Positions 11,919 through 23,690 of a stretch of 64,000 nucleotides of DNA are shown in pieces. The translations under genes and the position numbers were made by a program. Source of the DNA: Metopolophium dirhodum. Its lineage: Eukaryota; Arthropoda; Insecta; Hemiptera; Aphididae. Below the pieces are notes generated by a model. The model was not told where the DNA came from and did no database searches. It worked only from the letters and a program-made list of their open reading frames with translations. The stretch lies in contig NC_083567.1 of assembly GCF_019925205.1 (NCBI RefSeq), positions 16,244,001-16,308,000 of the forward strand. Direction: 5' to 3'. The stretch's first letter is position 1; every line of letters begins with the position of its first letter.

Positions 11919-12482
11919 CAGTGGTCACCAAATCAGCTTCACGGACAAATTTTATTCGGCCCGCAGACAATGAAAGTATGAAACAAAATGAAAAACCCGA
12001 TAATAAAGTATATATAGGTAGGCGCAGGGGCTTTGCCAGTTTGTTTGATTTACCACCGGACAGTAGCTGTTTTTAAAGTCTTCAATATTAAACATTATTA
12101 TGAGACTTCACATAAATCATTTGCCTAAAACTGTTCAATAATTTGTGAACTTCGTAAATCAAAAAATAAGAACCGCATGGCTGCATATAAAATATTAAGT
12201 GCACGAATCATACACCAATTTTCTTGCAGTTAGTTGAGAACGTGAGAGGAATACTTGCCATTTTTCCCAATAATTTTACCTAATTTTCTATTTATATTAT
12301 AATTAATATAAATTTTTATTTAATTTATTTAATTCATTATTATTTTATTTCCACTAGGCTACTATGTTACTTTTGCATTATAATATAATACGTTAAGAAT
12401 ATTTGTTTTGAATTTAGATGGCCCATGAAAATTTTAAAAATTCCCAATGGAGCCCTCCAAAAATATTGATTGGTGACCCCTG
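11919..12482. mobile_element. hAT-like MITE, 564 bp
   Basis: Starts CAGTGGTCACCAAATC and ends GATTGGTGACCCCTG, a 13-base inverted terminal match with one mismatch of the hAT type. Flanking octamers TGGTATAT and TCATATAT agree at 6 of 8 positions, compatible with an aged 8-bp target duplication. Internal sequence has short GGCCCGCAGAC / GGCCCATGAAA pieces and no open frame. It sits between the two oppositely oriented elements at 11443 and 12795. Confidence 0.65.
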
Positions 12483-12794
12483 TCATATATCATTACATGG
12501 TTAAAATATATTACCAATATTGCAGTAATCACAATATTGTTGAGTCCACGGGCCACAGTGTACAGTTATTATTATTATTTACAGTCATAACTCATAGTGT
12601 GCTATCTAATTGGGTGGACCGTGGACGTCATTATAAGTACTAATTTAAAGTTTGGGATGTAAACTTTACGTATACCCACTCTGCACTCATTTAATAACGT
12701 GATATTATGTATTTAATATAATAATATTATGCTCAAATATACTGCGAAATACATTTTATTGTTTATTTCATACACTTACATTTATACTCGATAC

Positions 12795-13806
12795 CAGACT
12801 GGGTTCCCAAACTTTTTACGGTACTATCCATTTTGAGATAATTTTTAGTGCGGCAGCGTTGTGGTGACACACTGATCGTCACTGGTACTTTCTTAATTAT
12901 TGTCGAGGATAAAACAAATCAATAATCACATGGGAACTACCTAAACGGCTAAACTGAATTCATACCAAAGTAATAAATGCACAATACATAGTTACACACT
13001 TACACGGAATATACTGTATCATATACTATACTATTATGTATTTATATTTTATACATGAAATATATATTTTCTTTTTCATATATTATATTTTAAAGTGATC
13101 AAATAATATTAAAAGGATCGCAGAACGCGTATTTTTCATACGTTTTAGACCAATCAGCGGTGGTAAATTACACATACTTCGGAATGTCCGATTTTAATTC
13201 TTTATACATGTATGAACTCTTTGACAAAATATTAAGGCTTTTTAGATAGTCGATTTTCAATTTCAATTTTTAAGCACCTTAAAATAAGGGTTTTTTTCAA
13301 ACTCCCATGAAATAATTTCATTACATTTTTATTTATTTTTGGCACATCTGATTTTAAATCAAACAAGTGATGCTTAAAGAGAATCTAGAAGCGTCTGAAT
13401 TCAAACCATTTTTTCGTAATATTACAATCGAACTTAAGGAAGTATGTCTAATTTACTACCACTTTTAGTGGTTTTTTTGGTTATGCAAACAAAAATATAT
13501 TTCATTTTCGCGAAGTGTTGACATATGCGTGCGCGTGCGAGAGTTACATACAGCGACGGTCGCCCGACGCCACAGCTTTACATCGATTATCGGAAACACA
13601 CAATGATCATTTACTCACACATAGATATAGCCCAAATGTGCATGTCATGTTAAATGCCTAAATGTTACTCCTTAAAACATGATACGCTGGAACCCCCCTT
13701 AAATAATTTAAATTATTAAAATTAAATATATTAGGTATGTATATTTCAAAACTTTCCACAACTCCCCAAACATAAATAATTGCGACCCACAGTTTGGGAA
13801 TCTCTG
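12795..13806. mobile_element. hAT-like non-autonomous element (copy 2, inverted, interrupted)
   Basis: Left end CAGACTGGGTTCCCAAAC and right end CAGTTTGGGAATCTCTG are the same family as the element at 11443. The stretch 12800-13095 is an inverted, diverged copy of 11560-11875: both hold an ACTGGTACTTTC / GTAATACCAGTGACG-type pairing and a stretch about ATACAGTATTTTCAGTG. The extra middle part contains a further palindromic repeat (13148-13480). No intact coding sequence. Confidence 0.55.
13148..13480. repeat. Palindromic MITE-like repeat inside the hAT copy
   Basis: GGTGGTAAATTACACATACT (13159) pairs with AGTATGTCTAATTTACTACC (13441-13460) as an imperfect inverse complement. Flanking GACCAATCAGC / TAGTGGTTTTT extend the arms. 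The centre is AT-rich without open frames. It is probably an insertion nested in the element at 12795-13806, which would explain why that copy is more than twice as long as its partner. No target duplication could be defined. Confidence 0.5.
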
Positions 13807-16499
13807 AGTCTGCTCTATAGTATATTATAATATCATACGAATTGTGAATATAATAATTTTAAGTACATGTATCTATAAGTCACACACTTGCATAGCGGTA
13901 TTATTGTGGTGCTAACTTCAACTATCATAAACAACATGTGTTTGCTCTAAACATATTTCATCAACCAAATGGTTAATATTATTATATACCCAGTACATTT
14001 TATTAATGTTTGAAATATTTATAACTTCTCCTTGCCAGACTTCCTTCTCGGTGAATAGCTGTAAGTGATTAATTAATTAATTAATCTTACTACTTTACTT
14101 GTAAAAGTCTTATATTTATGAACTTAAGTTTATTTAATATTCATTCTACATTTCTACATAATACATATACCGTACTGATGATTAAATACCCTAAATCTAC
14201 AAATTATAAACACAACATGTCTACATTTTGTGTTGAGGTGTTCAAGGGTTGACTATGCCGTCTTCGTTTTCATTGCCAAAATAACCTTATCTACAATCAC
14301 ATACATAGCTCTTGCGGAAAATTGTTTCCCTCGATAGAAATGTATTCAATAAATAACAATTATTATCATTTAAACATAAACTAAAATCATTGCGTAGTTA
14401 ATACATAGTCAGTTATTATAATATACAAGCGAGTAGCGACAAGCCATAATGCCATATAGTAGGTACTGGTACTCGTGTAATATACTTGGTCCTTTATTTT
14501 TAACAATTATTATTATTTACGAAAGATCAAAGCTGTTGCAGTGTAGCACATAGAAAAAAGCACAAATAGGTGAAGTGGGCGTGTGCCAGATAATATAACA
14601 AAATAAATATGCACCGTACAGATACAATCTATTCTTTAAAATTGTATACATATACATTTAATAATTAATATACATAATAATATATAATATTAATTAGGTA
14701 CAAATTTTAATTTTATTTAATCTCAATTTTCTTCTCCACTCTAGTTTCAACTAATTATTTTTGGGCTTTTGGCATAGTACCTAATCTGTGAACGCTGAAT
14801 AAATCCTCTTCTACGTAGTTCACCATACGAGAAAACACAAACACATTAACTTCAATAGACAAACTGTACGAACCTATGCAAAACCAATTTTCATTAACAC
14901 AATTTTCTGCACAATTCTCATTTTATGTTCGTACAACCGTACAAGTGCGAATATTTAGGTTTATCATTAGCCTATCGTCCTCTCCAAAAACAAATTGTCT
15001 AGATTGTTTTTAATTTAATCTTCAAATGTTAGTAGGGAATTCTCATAATATAATTAATATATAGGTATATCATGATGTTATAATGAATGTAATAAATAAA
15101 TTTTAAACGGGTCGTAGGAGCCACGTCACAATTATTAAATCATTAGAATTCTGTTGTAAGTAAGAAATAATGATTTTTTTTTATAGAAGTATGGGAATTA
15201 TTTTTCTATTCATCTAATTATCACAACGTAGTTTAATTATATTATATTATTTAAATAATAATTACAACAGAGAAAAATTCACTCGTTATAATTACTAATT
15301 ACATATATAATTATCCATACAATTCTGTAAAGATTACATTGAAATTATTAATAACATTTTAATTTTTCATTACTTACATCCAGGGTTTTGCACCCAATAA
15401 ATGTATTTGTGCACTTACTCATGTAGGTAGTATGAACTCGATGTATTCAAGTGATCCAACACCCAGATGCGAATTTGTAACAAATGTATAAGTGCTATAA
15501 CCGTCTACCCTATTCGAGTTAATATGGGTTTATACAGGTGTTAAACTAAATAGTAGAAAATCTTAGTTTGAAAACTATGTAGTTATAGAATATTATTTAA
15601 ATTCAGAAAATATTACTGACAGACGATATTATTATTTATTATAGGTACCTACCTATTCAATTAAGGCCTAATGTATAAAACGATAAGCAAAGAATTTTAC
15701 TAAAGTAATATGTTAATACCTACTCAATAATTAATATATATCATATTGGGTGTAAAATTATTCCTGTAAATAATTTATTTTTATTAAACAACTAATTAAA
15801 AATCAAACTAACAGCAAAAAAAAAATTAAAAGCGTACAATAAAGTAAGTAAGTTAAAAGTTATAAATTAATTATAATATAACTGTTTTACCTTTATCGAT
15901 CTTATTAAATATAATATTATTGTTGTATATATATATACACTTAATTAATTTAAATTTACAGCTAGGTAACTTTAAGCTTGTAATTTCACATTGGTATACC
16001 ATTTCACGTATATTATTATAATATATTCAATGACATTTTAAAAAGATTTAGATTCATTGTATGCTATTAACAACTCACAGTTCACACCGTTCTACAATAA
16101 GTCTTTATTGACTCAAAAGTTAATAACAATGATAGGTATATGAAAACGTATATACTTGCTATTATAATAATTCAATATTAATAGGTAATATAATAAATGT
16201 AATGTTTTCAGCAAACCTATATATTGGCTACTATATATACTATCTAGTAATAAAATAAATTACTATCTAAGTATAATTATAAATATATCATAAAATATAC
16301 TTAGTAATATAGGCTGACGACTATCGTTTTTCGTACCAATGTAATGATTTATCATTAAATTCAATGAATTCAAATTCAACACATACTTTACAGTTCACAG
16401 TTTACAGTGATTTATAATACTAGATAATGAGGTACACCTCATCCAGCCATCTAGTGTAGCTACTGTACCTACAACTGAGCGGTTGCCTATCTAATTTAC
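13807..16499. other. AT-rich interval, nothing identified
   Basis: Only AT-rich low-complexity sequence and GTAGGTA-type pieces; one TTAATTAA-rich run near 14070-14085. No splice-bounded open frame, TE end pair or RNA gene recognised on either strand. Confidence 0.5.
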
Positions 16500-16507
16500 C
16501 CCTTTTT

Positions 16508-16640
16508 AGGGTTCTGTACGGTAAAACGGGACCTTATTACTAAGGCTCCGCTGTCCGTCTGTCACCTGTAGCAACACCAGCCGATACTTACACTCAGAGC
16601 ATTTCCGCAGTTGATCGTACGGACCGCGCCACACCAAGCC
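16508..16640. repeat. Dispersed insect repeat fragment (GGGTTCTGTACGG type)
   Basis: The segment reads AGGGTTCTGTACGG, AAACGGGACC, then ACTAAGGCTCCGCTGTCCGT and CTGTCACC. I recognise this layout as a repeat end common in insect genomes, but I cannot assign it securely to a transposon class. No partner end is found nearby, so it is treated as a fragment. Confidence 0.35.
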
Positions 16641-16811
16641 ACTGAGATATTTTATATTTTATTAATTTACATTATTGTTATTACTAATACGTCTTATTAT
16701 TAATACGATTGCTGTTAAGTTGAATTATTATTATAAAATTACAAAAAATAACTAAAATCGTTATTCTTGGTTATTTAATATGTACTTTCGTCCAAATTTT
16801 AACTTAAAATA

Positions 16812-17350
16812 ACTATAAAAAAAAAGTGGGTAAGTTGATGTCGCTCTGCTGTACAGTAGGTTACAAGTGGGTCACTTTATAATGGATTATATTAAATTTG
16901 AATTAAATGATATCATATCCTTGTATACGAAAAACGATTCTGAGCGAAGACGGTTTGTCAGTCTGGATATTTTATATTGTTATTATATTTTATTACAGCC
17001 TGTAAGTTGATTTAATATTATTAATTACAACAAAATAACTATAATCATTATTTTTATTTTTATTCGTTTCTATAGTGATAAACAAAGCGTGAGAAATTAA
17101 AATCCCATTTTAAGCGGTATTTCGTAATTTGTCAGTAGTCTTTCCCATGGCATTAAATAACTATTGAGAAAATCGAAAAATGACCTCTTTAAAGCACCAT
17201 CTTGATCCAATTTGCTAAAAGATAAGGTACTGTATGTGAAATCAAAGCTTTTCTTCTAGTAGAAATTTTGTATACAGGATATTAAAAAAAAAAAAAAAAA
17301 AACACCATTGTAAAACCACTAGTTTCCTTGCGCTCCGCTCAGAATCTAAA
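16812..17350. repeat. Aphid dispersed repeat with GATTCTGAGCG ends, short copy
   Basis: Begins AAAGTGGGTAAGTTGATGTC and GCTCTGCTGTACAGTAGGTT, then ACGATTCTGAGCGAAGACGG; it ends GCGCTCCGCTCAGAATC near 17348, an inverse match to the GATTCTGAGCG segment. Compared with the copy at 24507-25645 it has a shorter, different middle, so it is an internally deleted relative. No intact open frame. Confidence 0.65.
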
Positions 17351-17639
17351 AACTGTGTTTATGGATATTTTTTAGTTTCTTTTGTTACAGATTTAGCTAG
17401 GTACTTACGTGCAACCTTGTTTTAAATTGTCAATCCTTAGCTATAAAAGGTGAACATTTTATAAATTATTAACAACAAAATCTAAAATAATATAGGTTCT
17501 CGAATGCTTATTTTAATGAATTAAATTTGTCTCCATTCTGGCGAACAATAAAATATAATAATGTAGGTATAGGTATACCACTGAAATTTAAATTAGTAAA
17601 ACCGCAAGAGACATTAATACATTATCCTGATTACATGTA

Positions 17640-18027
17640 CAGGGTTGCTCAAAATTATTCATCTATTATATATAAAATGTTTTTATGTTTTTAGTTTTTA
17701 GGTTTAGAGTAATTTAATAAGATACATTAATTAAAAGAATAGTATTTCAAATTTATTTTGTGGTAGGTACCTACCTATAATTAATGTTCTATGTGACTTC
17801 CCTTGGTCTGTTGAACACAAACAACACCTATTTGGAACTCGGAACTCAAACTCATTACATACATATCCATTGTAATTGACTCCACTAATTGCTTAGCTCC
17901 TCACTCCTCTGTAGTTGACAGTAATAATTGTGGTGCGTACAGTGTCTTTAACATATCCCCAAAAGTAGAAGTCCCACGGCGTAATATCGAGTGACCTATA
18001 TGGAGCCAGGAATAACCCTGTATTTTG
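17640..18027 (-). pseudogene. Truncated mariner-like element with transposase remnant
   Basis: On the minus strand, about 17900-18005 reads PYRSLDITPWDFYFWGYVKD followed by TVRTT. This is a degraded form of the 'PPRSPDLTP.DFFLWGYVKD' block near the C-terminal end of many insect mariner/Tc-type DDE transposases, including the D that starts the last catalytic stretch. The copy stands between ends TACAGGGTTGCTC and GAATAACCCTGTA, which are imperfect inverse complements. Stops and frame breaks follow within about 20 codons, so it is inactive. The ACAGGGT end resembles those of the MITEs at 5881 and 20455, which may be its non-autonomous relatives. Confidence 0.6.
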
Positions 18028-18505
18028 TAATATTGTATACCCGCACTAACATTATAAATTATAACATTATGTTCTACAAAATCTATAATCCCTCCTGTTA
18101 GCTAGTATATTTTTATACCTTGAATATCATATATCCATTAAATTAATCTCCCCTTAATAACTTAAGACTTTAGATTTAGAATAATTTTTAAATAATTCTT
18201 TACAATATTTTTCGTATTATAGGTACTATCTAAATTTACAAATCATAAAAATTGCACGTAAAACTTAAATAACGTTCAAACGACCAATATTTATATAAAT
18301 ATTGTAATAATAATATATTATTACTTAGTTCAAGTTTTATATAAAAATATAAATACCTATTTTACCGTTACACACGAAAAATAATAAATATATAACATTA
18401 TTATTTTAGTGTTGTTTTATCTTTAATAATATTATGTACCTTCCTACGTATAATAATTAATAGTGATAATAATATTATAATTGCGTATCTACGCTAATGT
18501 TGTAG

Positions 18506-18681
18506 GGCGATTCGAAAGCATTTTAGGAGGAAATTCGTCCCTAATGCAATCAAATATTGTTCCAACCGATTGGTTGGCCAAACAGTTAACAAATGGCTCT
18601 GCGAAATCATATACCTACTACTGTTACTCGTTAATTATTATCTCTTTAATTGAGTTCGTGACTTCACGTGTACGAAAATAA
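18506..18681 (+). CDS. Candidate last exon with hydrophobic C-terminus
   Basis: Open from an upstream TAA (18478) to a stop at 18679, with possible acceptors at GTTGTAG (18505) or CATTTTAG (18526) and an AATAAA at 18699-18704. The product contains GGNSSLMQSNIVPTDWLAKQ and LTNGSAKSYTYYCYSLIIIS, ending LIEFVTSRVRK. A 14-16-residue hydrophobic stretch followed by a short basic tail looks like a terminal membrane segment or anchor signal. No family recognised, and no preceding exon can be tied to it. It is real only if RNA supports it; the AT-rich context makes chance possible. Confidence 0.25.
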
Positions 18682-18699
18682 TAATGTTTTGTATCCGAA

Positions 18700-19425
18700 A
18701 TAAAAATAATTTTATGCGTTTAATTGTGTTTAAGTTTTTTTTAATATACCTAATTAAATAACTAAAAAAAATTTTATAAATAAAAAATAGGTGTATTTCA
18801 TAATTTTATGACATGGTTTTTTTTACATTATTCGTTTTAAAATATGTTTCGTGACTATATTATAATTATTTATAGTTAAACCTACACTATTTCTCAGCTT
18901 TGCTGGTTATGTTTTTGCATTATTATTTATTAAAAATAAAAATATTGTAAAGTGCGTCTGCAGTTTGCATCGATTATTATAATATTAATTGTATGCAGGT
19001 ATATTAATCTGTGCATATTTCTTGTAACCAACTAGAATAGACTATATCTATCTACAAGGCAGTAGCTGGAACAAATTTTCGGGAAGGTTTTAAAACCAAA
19101 TCATATAATATATTCAAAATATAAAAAACCGATTTAAAAAAAATCTGTATTATATTATAATAATACATCTTAATAAGGTTATTTTATGTATTACATGTGT
19201 GATAAATGTACAAAATTTACAATTAAATATTTTTATAGTACAATAGTCCAACAACTAGACTCTAGCAGTATTATTTTTCTTTTGCAAAACAACTGATCAC
19301 GTCATCTGAATTGGTTTCAATTTTTTCTATGTAGGTACATTCAACACTCAAAAGAGCTAGCGACCTATAGTAAGACGTAAATGGTCTGATGAGTTTCGTA
19401 AATATTTTTTTTAATCTTTTCATAG
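18700..19425. other. AT-rich interval, nothing identified
   Basis: Low-complexity AT-rich sequence. No paired TE ends, open frames or RNA genes seen. Confidence 0.5.
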
Positions 19426-19586
19426 AAGAAAATGTGCGATTTGATTTTGATATCGTAACTGGTAATGTATCTCATAATTTCAAAAGGAAAGATATATTTG
19501 GAAAAAATTCAGAATTACATTTATACAGTATATATGCTTCAATATATCTAGTCGAATTTGGGAAAAACGGCAATACGGGCATCGAC
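19426..19586 (+). CDS. Candidate internal exon, unrecognised
   Basis: A good pyrimidine-rich acceptor (TTTTTTTTAATCTTTTCATAG) precedes an open stretch reading ENVRFDFDIVTGNVSHNFKR, KDIFGKNSELHLYSIYASIY, LVEFGKNGNTGID. A weak donor GTATAA could follow at 19587; otherwise it stops at 19590. Composition is protein-like (charged, mixed residues) rather than the homopolymeric look of chance frames here. No family recognised, and phase does not directly match the exon at 23082. Confidence 0.25.
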
Positions 19587-19592
19587 GTATAA

Positions 19593-20454
19593 TGTTCAAT
19601 AAGTTATCTTTATCCGTCGATAAATATTGTGTCTCATATTTATTATACATAGCAAAACCAACAAAATGTGTATTTGCTCGGTAATATATATTTTATAATA
19701 TTATATAATATAATTTGTATAAGGTTTAACAATACGAACATAATAATATACAGTTATCACTTATCATATTATTAGGGAAATATGATAAATTGTAATAATT
19801 AATTTAGTTTTCATGAGATAAATTTATTAATTATAAAATAAATGTTGGGGTGGGGGGAAGGGTGGAATCCCCAAAACTCCTCCTCCTTTTATATATCTAT
19901 CTATTGAAGAATTTGTAAGTCATCTAAATTTTAGATTCTACAATATGTACTTGTACTAACCACTTGGTATGCTTCAATATCATCATCATTATAATAACTA
20001 TATGTATTTGAGGAAATATTGCAACTGTGACGTGGCCGTGATGATGGCATATTGTACCTAAGATAAACTATAAACTATAAATAATTCGTTTTGGGAAACA
20101 GTGGAGTGTAAGAAAACATCTTTTTTATTTTGGGATAAACCTTTAAGATTATGACATAAACATTTTTGTCGGGGCCGTCCCTAATAGATAAGCGAAGCCC
20201 GGAGGAAGGTTGCACAGTAAACATAAAGTAGGTACGTTTATTGTAATATGCGTGTGTATAATATGGAAAACCGTAAATCTGGTCTGATGGTATCTCCCGA
20301 GGTTCTTATTGCTGCATAAGGCCTTGGGCTAGAGTCATAGCAGCATTTTCCGTCCACCCTCGTAATGACAGTTGTTATTTTTATGTACCTAAAATAAATG
20401 TATCTTCTTAAAATAACTAGATACCTTACACAGTTACACAGTTACACAGTTATA
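19593..20454. other. AT-rich interval, minor repeat debris
   Basis: Contains a G-rich patch (TGGGGTGGGGGGAAGGG near 19844) and a GGGGCCGTCC fragment near 20171 that looks like a transposon end without a convincing partner. No gene supported. Confidence 0.4.
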
Positions 20455-20761
20455 CAGGGTGATTCGACAAGCATGCTCACGCCCTTTTTTTCAACAATGC
20501 AGTTATTTAAAATCTAGTTATCCAAAAATTCGGAATTTTTAAATATACTTACAAGACTGTATTTTCAAACTCTTGAGATTACTAAGATAATATATCCTAA
20601 GTAGTAGAAGTCTATATATTTAAGTAATATAAAATTTATCAAGAATTTAAAATTAAAATATGGTATTTAATTTAAAATTTTCCAAAACTCAAAATATTAA
20701 TAAATTTATAATTTGAGGAAAAAATGGAGGAGACCATGCTGGTTGAATCAGAATTACCCTG
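20455..20761. mobile_element. MITE with CAGGGTGATTC ends and TA duplication
   Basis: Starts CAGGGTGATTCGACAAGCAT and ends ATGCTGGTTGAATCAGAATT then ACCCTG. Complementing the right end gives CAGGGTAATTCTGATTCAAC then CAGCATG, so the terminal match runs over about 30 bases with gaps. TA flanks both ends (20453-20454 and 20762-20763), as expected for Tc1/mariner-type insertion. 307 bp, no coding capacity. Confidence 0.7.
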
Positions 20762-20763
20762 TA

Positions 20764-22501
20764 TACCATACTCAGGTACCTATACACAATTTTACAACGA
20801 TTATTTTTCTAATCTTAAAAATAGTTTTATAATGGGTAGGTATATATTATGTATTCAAATCAATATATAATAATAACTATTAACTAATAAGTATATCATT
20901 CAGTGGCGAGTTATTAATGTTATTATGATTAAATGTATACAACTTAAAAAAAATGTATAACAAGCCGCCCCTGATATGATTTATATAACTGTTGACGTGG
21001 ATATATAATATGCATTGGAAAATTACATTTTAACTTTTGAGGAAATAGTTAATTTTAAACTATATTAGGTGTACCAATACCTTCCTTCCTAAATAGTTTC
21101 ACAACCAAATGTAATTTTCTAAATGTTCTTTCTAATTAATTAGATGTTAGCTTTTCTTTGATTCTATCTATATTATAATGTAGTATCCTTATGACCTTAT
21201 GTAGGTATTATGATTACTAAATACCAAAAATGTTTGTACTTTAGCCACTTGTTGTGAACTTAACAAAATAAATATTTTTATGTTCAGTGCGTTCAAAACA
21301 TTATTAGCTAAACGATATTGTCACATATAATTTACTGCAGATATGATATCCACAGGCCACAATAAATAATATATAATAAAACAGCAACGACCGCAAAATG
21401 TGATAACTGAAAAAAAATAATACATTATATCGTTTGCCTGCATGTATAATATTAGTATGAAAATATAGAAATAAATAATTTTGTTGTTGTTTTATAACAT
21501 TTTCAAGTGTAGTGTTCTAGATAATAATGTAGATTTTATTTTGCATTCATGCCGGCTACAATACTGAAGTCGAACCATAATAATATAAGATGACAAATAA
21601 TAATAGTATTTTCAAATACTGTCGTTTTAACAATAGCAATCTATATTATGCTTTTGTTACAATGCCAATGGTAACGACAAAGTACAAACCATATTATATA
21701 AGTTTCGAACGCGTGAGCACATGTGTTGCAGCACAGCAGCATTGTGCAATTTGTTCAACTTATTCAAATAGGGTTTGGTACAATATTATCAAAACGTTTT
21801 TAGTGTTAAAATATTTCAAAGTTTTCTTCGTTTAATAATTTGTCTACAACATTAAAATGTGTTAATTCATGCGTACAGTGTCTTAATAGTAGAATATTAT
21901 TATTGAGGGGGGGGGGGAGAGTCAGATGTGGCGATATTACTGATGGGAATGTGAATCTAGTTGGTGGGAATTTTTACGCAACATTAGTTTTCGACAAAAT
22001 CTACGGTTTGAGCCATATTCAATTAAATTTTGCCACCCCTCTATAATTATTGTGATTTTAATTCCTCACTATGATCTCCATTCGTTTAATAAGCTCTCAT
22101 TACATTGTGACAAGTTCAACATAATTTTCAACCCTATTTTCTTAAAAATACTCATAACATTTTTATTTTTGATAAGTATATTTTTTAATACAATTATTTT
22201 TTTTCTGGTATCGGTGTTTAGACGAGTCACACCTCTTAGTATTTGTTTTACTTCGTTAGTAAAATTGTATCCATTTTACACACAATAAATGCAGGACCTC
22301 CTAAATTGTAATAATATAATGACGTGTATTATACGACCGTTTACGATTAAACGAAAAAAATGTAGATAATAATATATAATTATTAGGTACCTATTGGTTT
22401 CGAAGATAAGACTTACGCGTCCATATAATATAATATGAATGCATATTGCTTCTAACACGTTTACACCACGTCACGTCGTCACCGATAATTAATAATAGAA
22501 G
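20764..22501. other. AT-rich interval with a poly-G patch, no gene supported
   Basis: Open frames at 21590-21835, 21840-22046 and 22052-22288 follow one another but have no shared frame, no family signature and AT-driven composition. A G-run near 21907-21917 and a CACCCCTCTA piece near 22036 may bound an old repeat. Nothing can be named. Confidence 0.4.
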
Positions 22502-22916
22502 CAGTTCAGGTCCATTTCAATGGCCCCCCCACTTTCGAAATTTGAACTTCTGACCACGCCAAACGTTTGTGCATCGTTTGTGCAGAAATATGCACCAGGT
22601 CCCGACGTTTGTGCACAAAAACTCCCAGCGCTATCCAAAAAACAAAGTGGGGGGGGGGGGCATTGAAACGAGACACCCTCTTTTTGGAAAATTGAAATTT
22701 TTAAGGTGCCAAACGTTTGTGCATCGTTTGTGCAGAAATGTGCACCAGGTCCCGACGTTTTTGCACAAAAACTTCCAGCGCTATCCAAAAAACAAAGTGA
22801 GGGGTATTAACACGAGGGTCCCCCTTTTTTGAAATTTTAAATATTTGTCATATTAATAAATGTTGTTTACTTACCTAATAGGTTTAATAGAATTTTACTA
22901 TTGCCATGTAAACGTA
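22502..22916 (+). repeat. 415-bp dispersed repeat with internal 150-bp tandem duplication (left copy)
   Basis: Holds two units at a 150-bp period (CCAAACGTTTGTGCATCG at 22559 and again at 22709). Each has GCACCAGGTCCCGACGTTT and CAGCGCTATCCAAAAAACAA. The units contain many short inverted pieces of TTTGTGCA / TGCACAAA. Both strands carry overlapping open frames that simply reflect the repeat and are not considered genes. An inverted copy lies at 59992-60405. The type of element is unknown; it lacks obvious terminal repeats or a target duplication. Confidence 0.75.
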
Positions 22917-23081
22917 TGACAAATAAAATCTTCAAATATTTTTAATTTATCAAGAAAGCATTATCTTGTTCTAATGTTTTTGATTTCAAAATTGTATGAA
23001 TAAATACAGTTTTTTCTTTATGCATTTCTTTACTTTATATTTTATATTATATTTTGCTGATGAAAATGTGTTTATGGACAG

Positions 23082-23121
23082 GTACCTCAACTCGACGTTG
23101 CTGTATGTCCGGTCCAATAAT
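23082..23121 (+). CDS. Unrecognised gene, exon A
   Basis: A 40-base exon between acceptor TTTATGGACAG and a strong donor GTAAGTTAT. Read with one carry-in base it gives YLNSTLLYVRSNN and ends in phase 0. GC-rich against an AT-rich background. It joins exon B in frame. The upstream exon that should end in phase 2 was not found, so the gene's 5' part is missing from this description. Confidence 0.6.
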
Positions 23122-23291
23122 GTAAGTTATAAGTCATTGTGTATATTTTAATACAATAAAAGCATAGTAAAAAAAATAATTAATAGACTATATTAATATA
23201 GTACCTGCTTAATTAATTTAATATACCTAACCGTACCTATATACATATAAAATTATTATAAAAATATATTATTTATGTTTGAATTCATTAG

Positions 23292-23346
23292 AACAATGGC
23301 GTATCAGACGTCGCTCCCAAACCGGTCGACATCCATCTGCATAACT
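23292..23346 (+). CDS. Unrecognised gene, exon B
   Basis: Acceptor at TTCATTAG and donor GTGAGTTG. Phase-0 start gives NNGVSDVAPKPVDIHLHN plus one base. Codon third positions are strongly GC-biased, unlike introns around it. Joined to exon C, the split codon is T+CA (Ser), and the frame stays open. Confidence 0.6.
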
Positions 23347-23417
23347 GTGAGTTGAAAACGTCTATATTTAAAAATTGTTATAGTATAATATTTATCTAAT
23401 AAATTAATTTTCTTTAG

Positions 23418-23485
23418 CATTCCTCAAGAATGAGCGGTATAGTTTTAAAACTTACCAAAGTTATCTGGTGGATGTCGATACGTTG
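23418..23485 (+). CDS. Unrecognised gene, exon C
   Basis: Acceptor TTTTCTTTAG and donor GTGAGC. With the carry-in base it reads SFLKNERYSFKTYQSYLVDV then DTL, ending in phase 0. The A-B-C chain therefore gives about 54 residues of ordinary extracellular-looking sequence (N-rich, with one NST sequon in exon A). The next good exon needs a preceding phase-1 end, so C does not join D directly. Confidence 0.55.
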
Positions 23486-23690
23486 GTGAGCAGCCGTCGC
23501 ACATAGGTCTGATGTACCTATGGAAAGTTATTATTGGATCGGTCATAATATTACGTTGAGAAGTTATTTGTCCATAAACTTATTTTCAGATTTGTAGGCC
23601 AATTCCGTTGCCATTATTTAATCATTCTTTGTTTTTATTAAGGTTGAGGTGTAACAGCATTTTAGGAGCTATTGTAATTCCCACTTCCAG

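Noticed and set aside
22489..22832. Overlapping open frames on both strands (MHRLCRN.. and MDSAGSFC.. types), repeated at 60076-60428
   Set aside because: They arise from a 150-bp tandem unit rich in TTTGTGCA/TGCACAAA and occur identically at both repeat copies on both strands. No start context, domain or codon bias separates one strand from the other.
23486..23690. A four-base microexon (ATTT between TTTTCAG and GTAGGC) to repair the exon C to D phase
   Set aside because: It would create an in-frame TGA at the junction with exon D, so it does not solve the mismatch.
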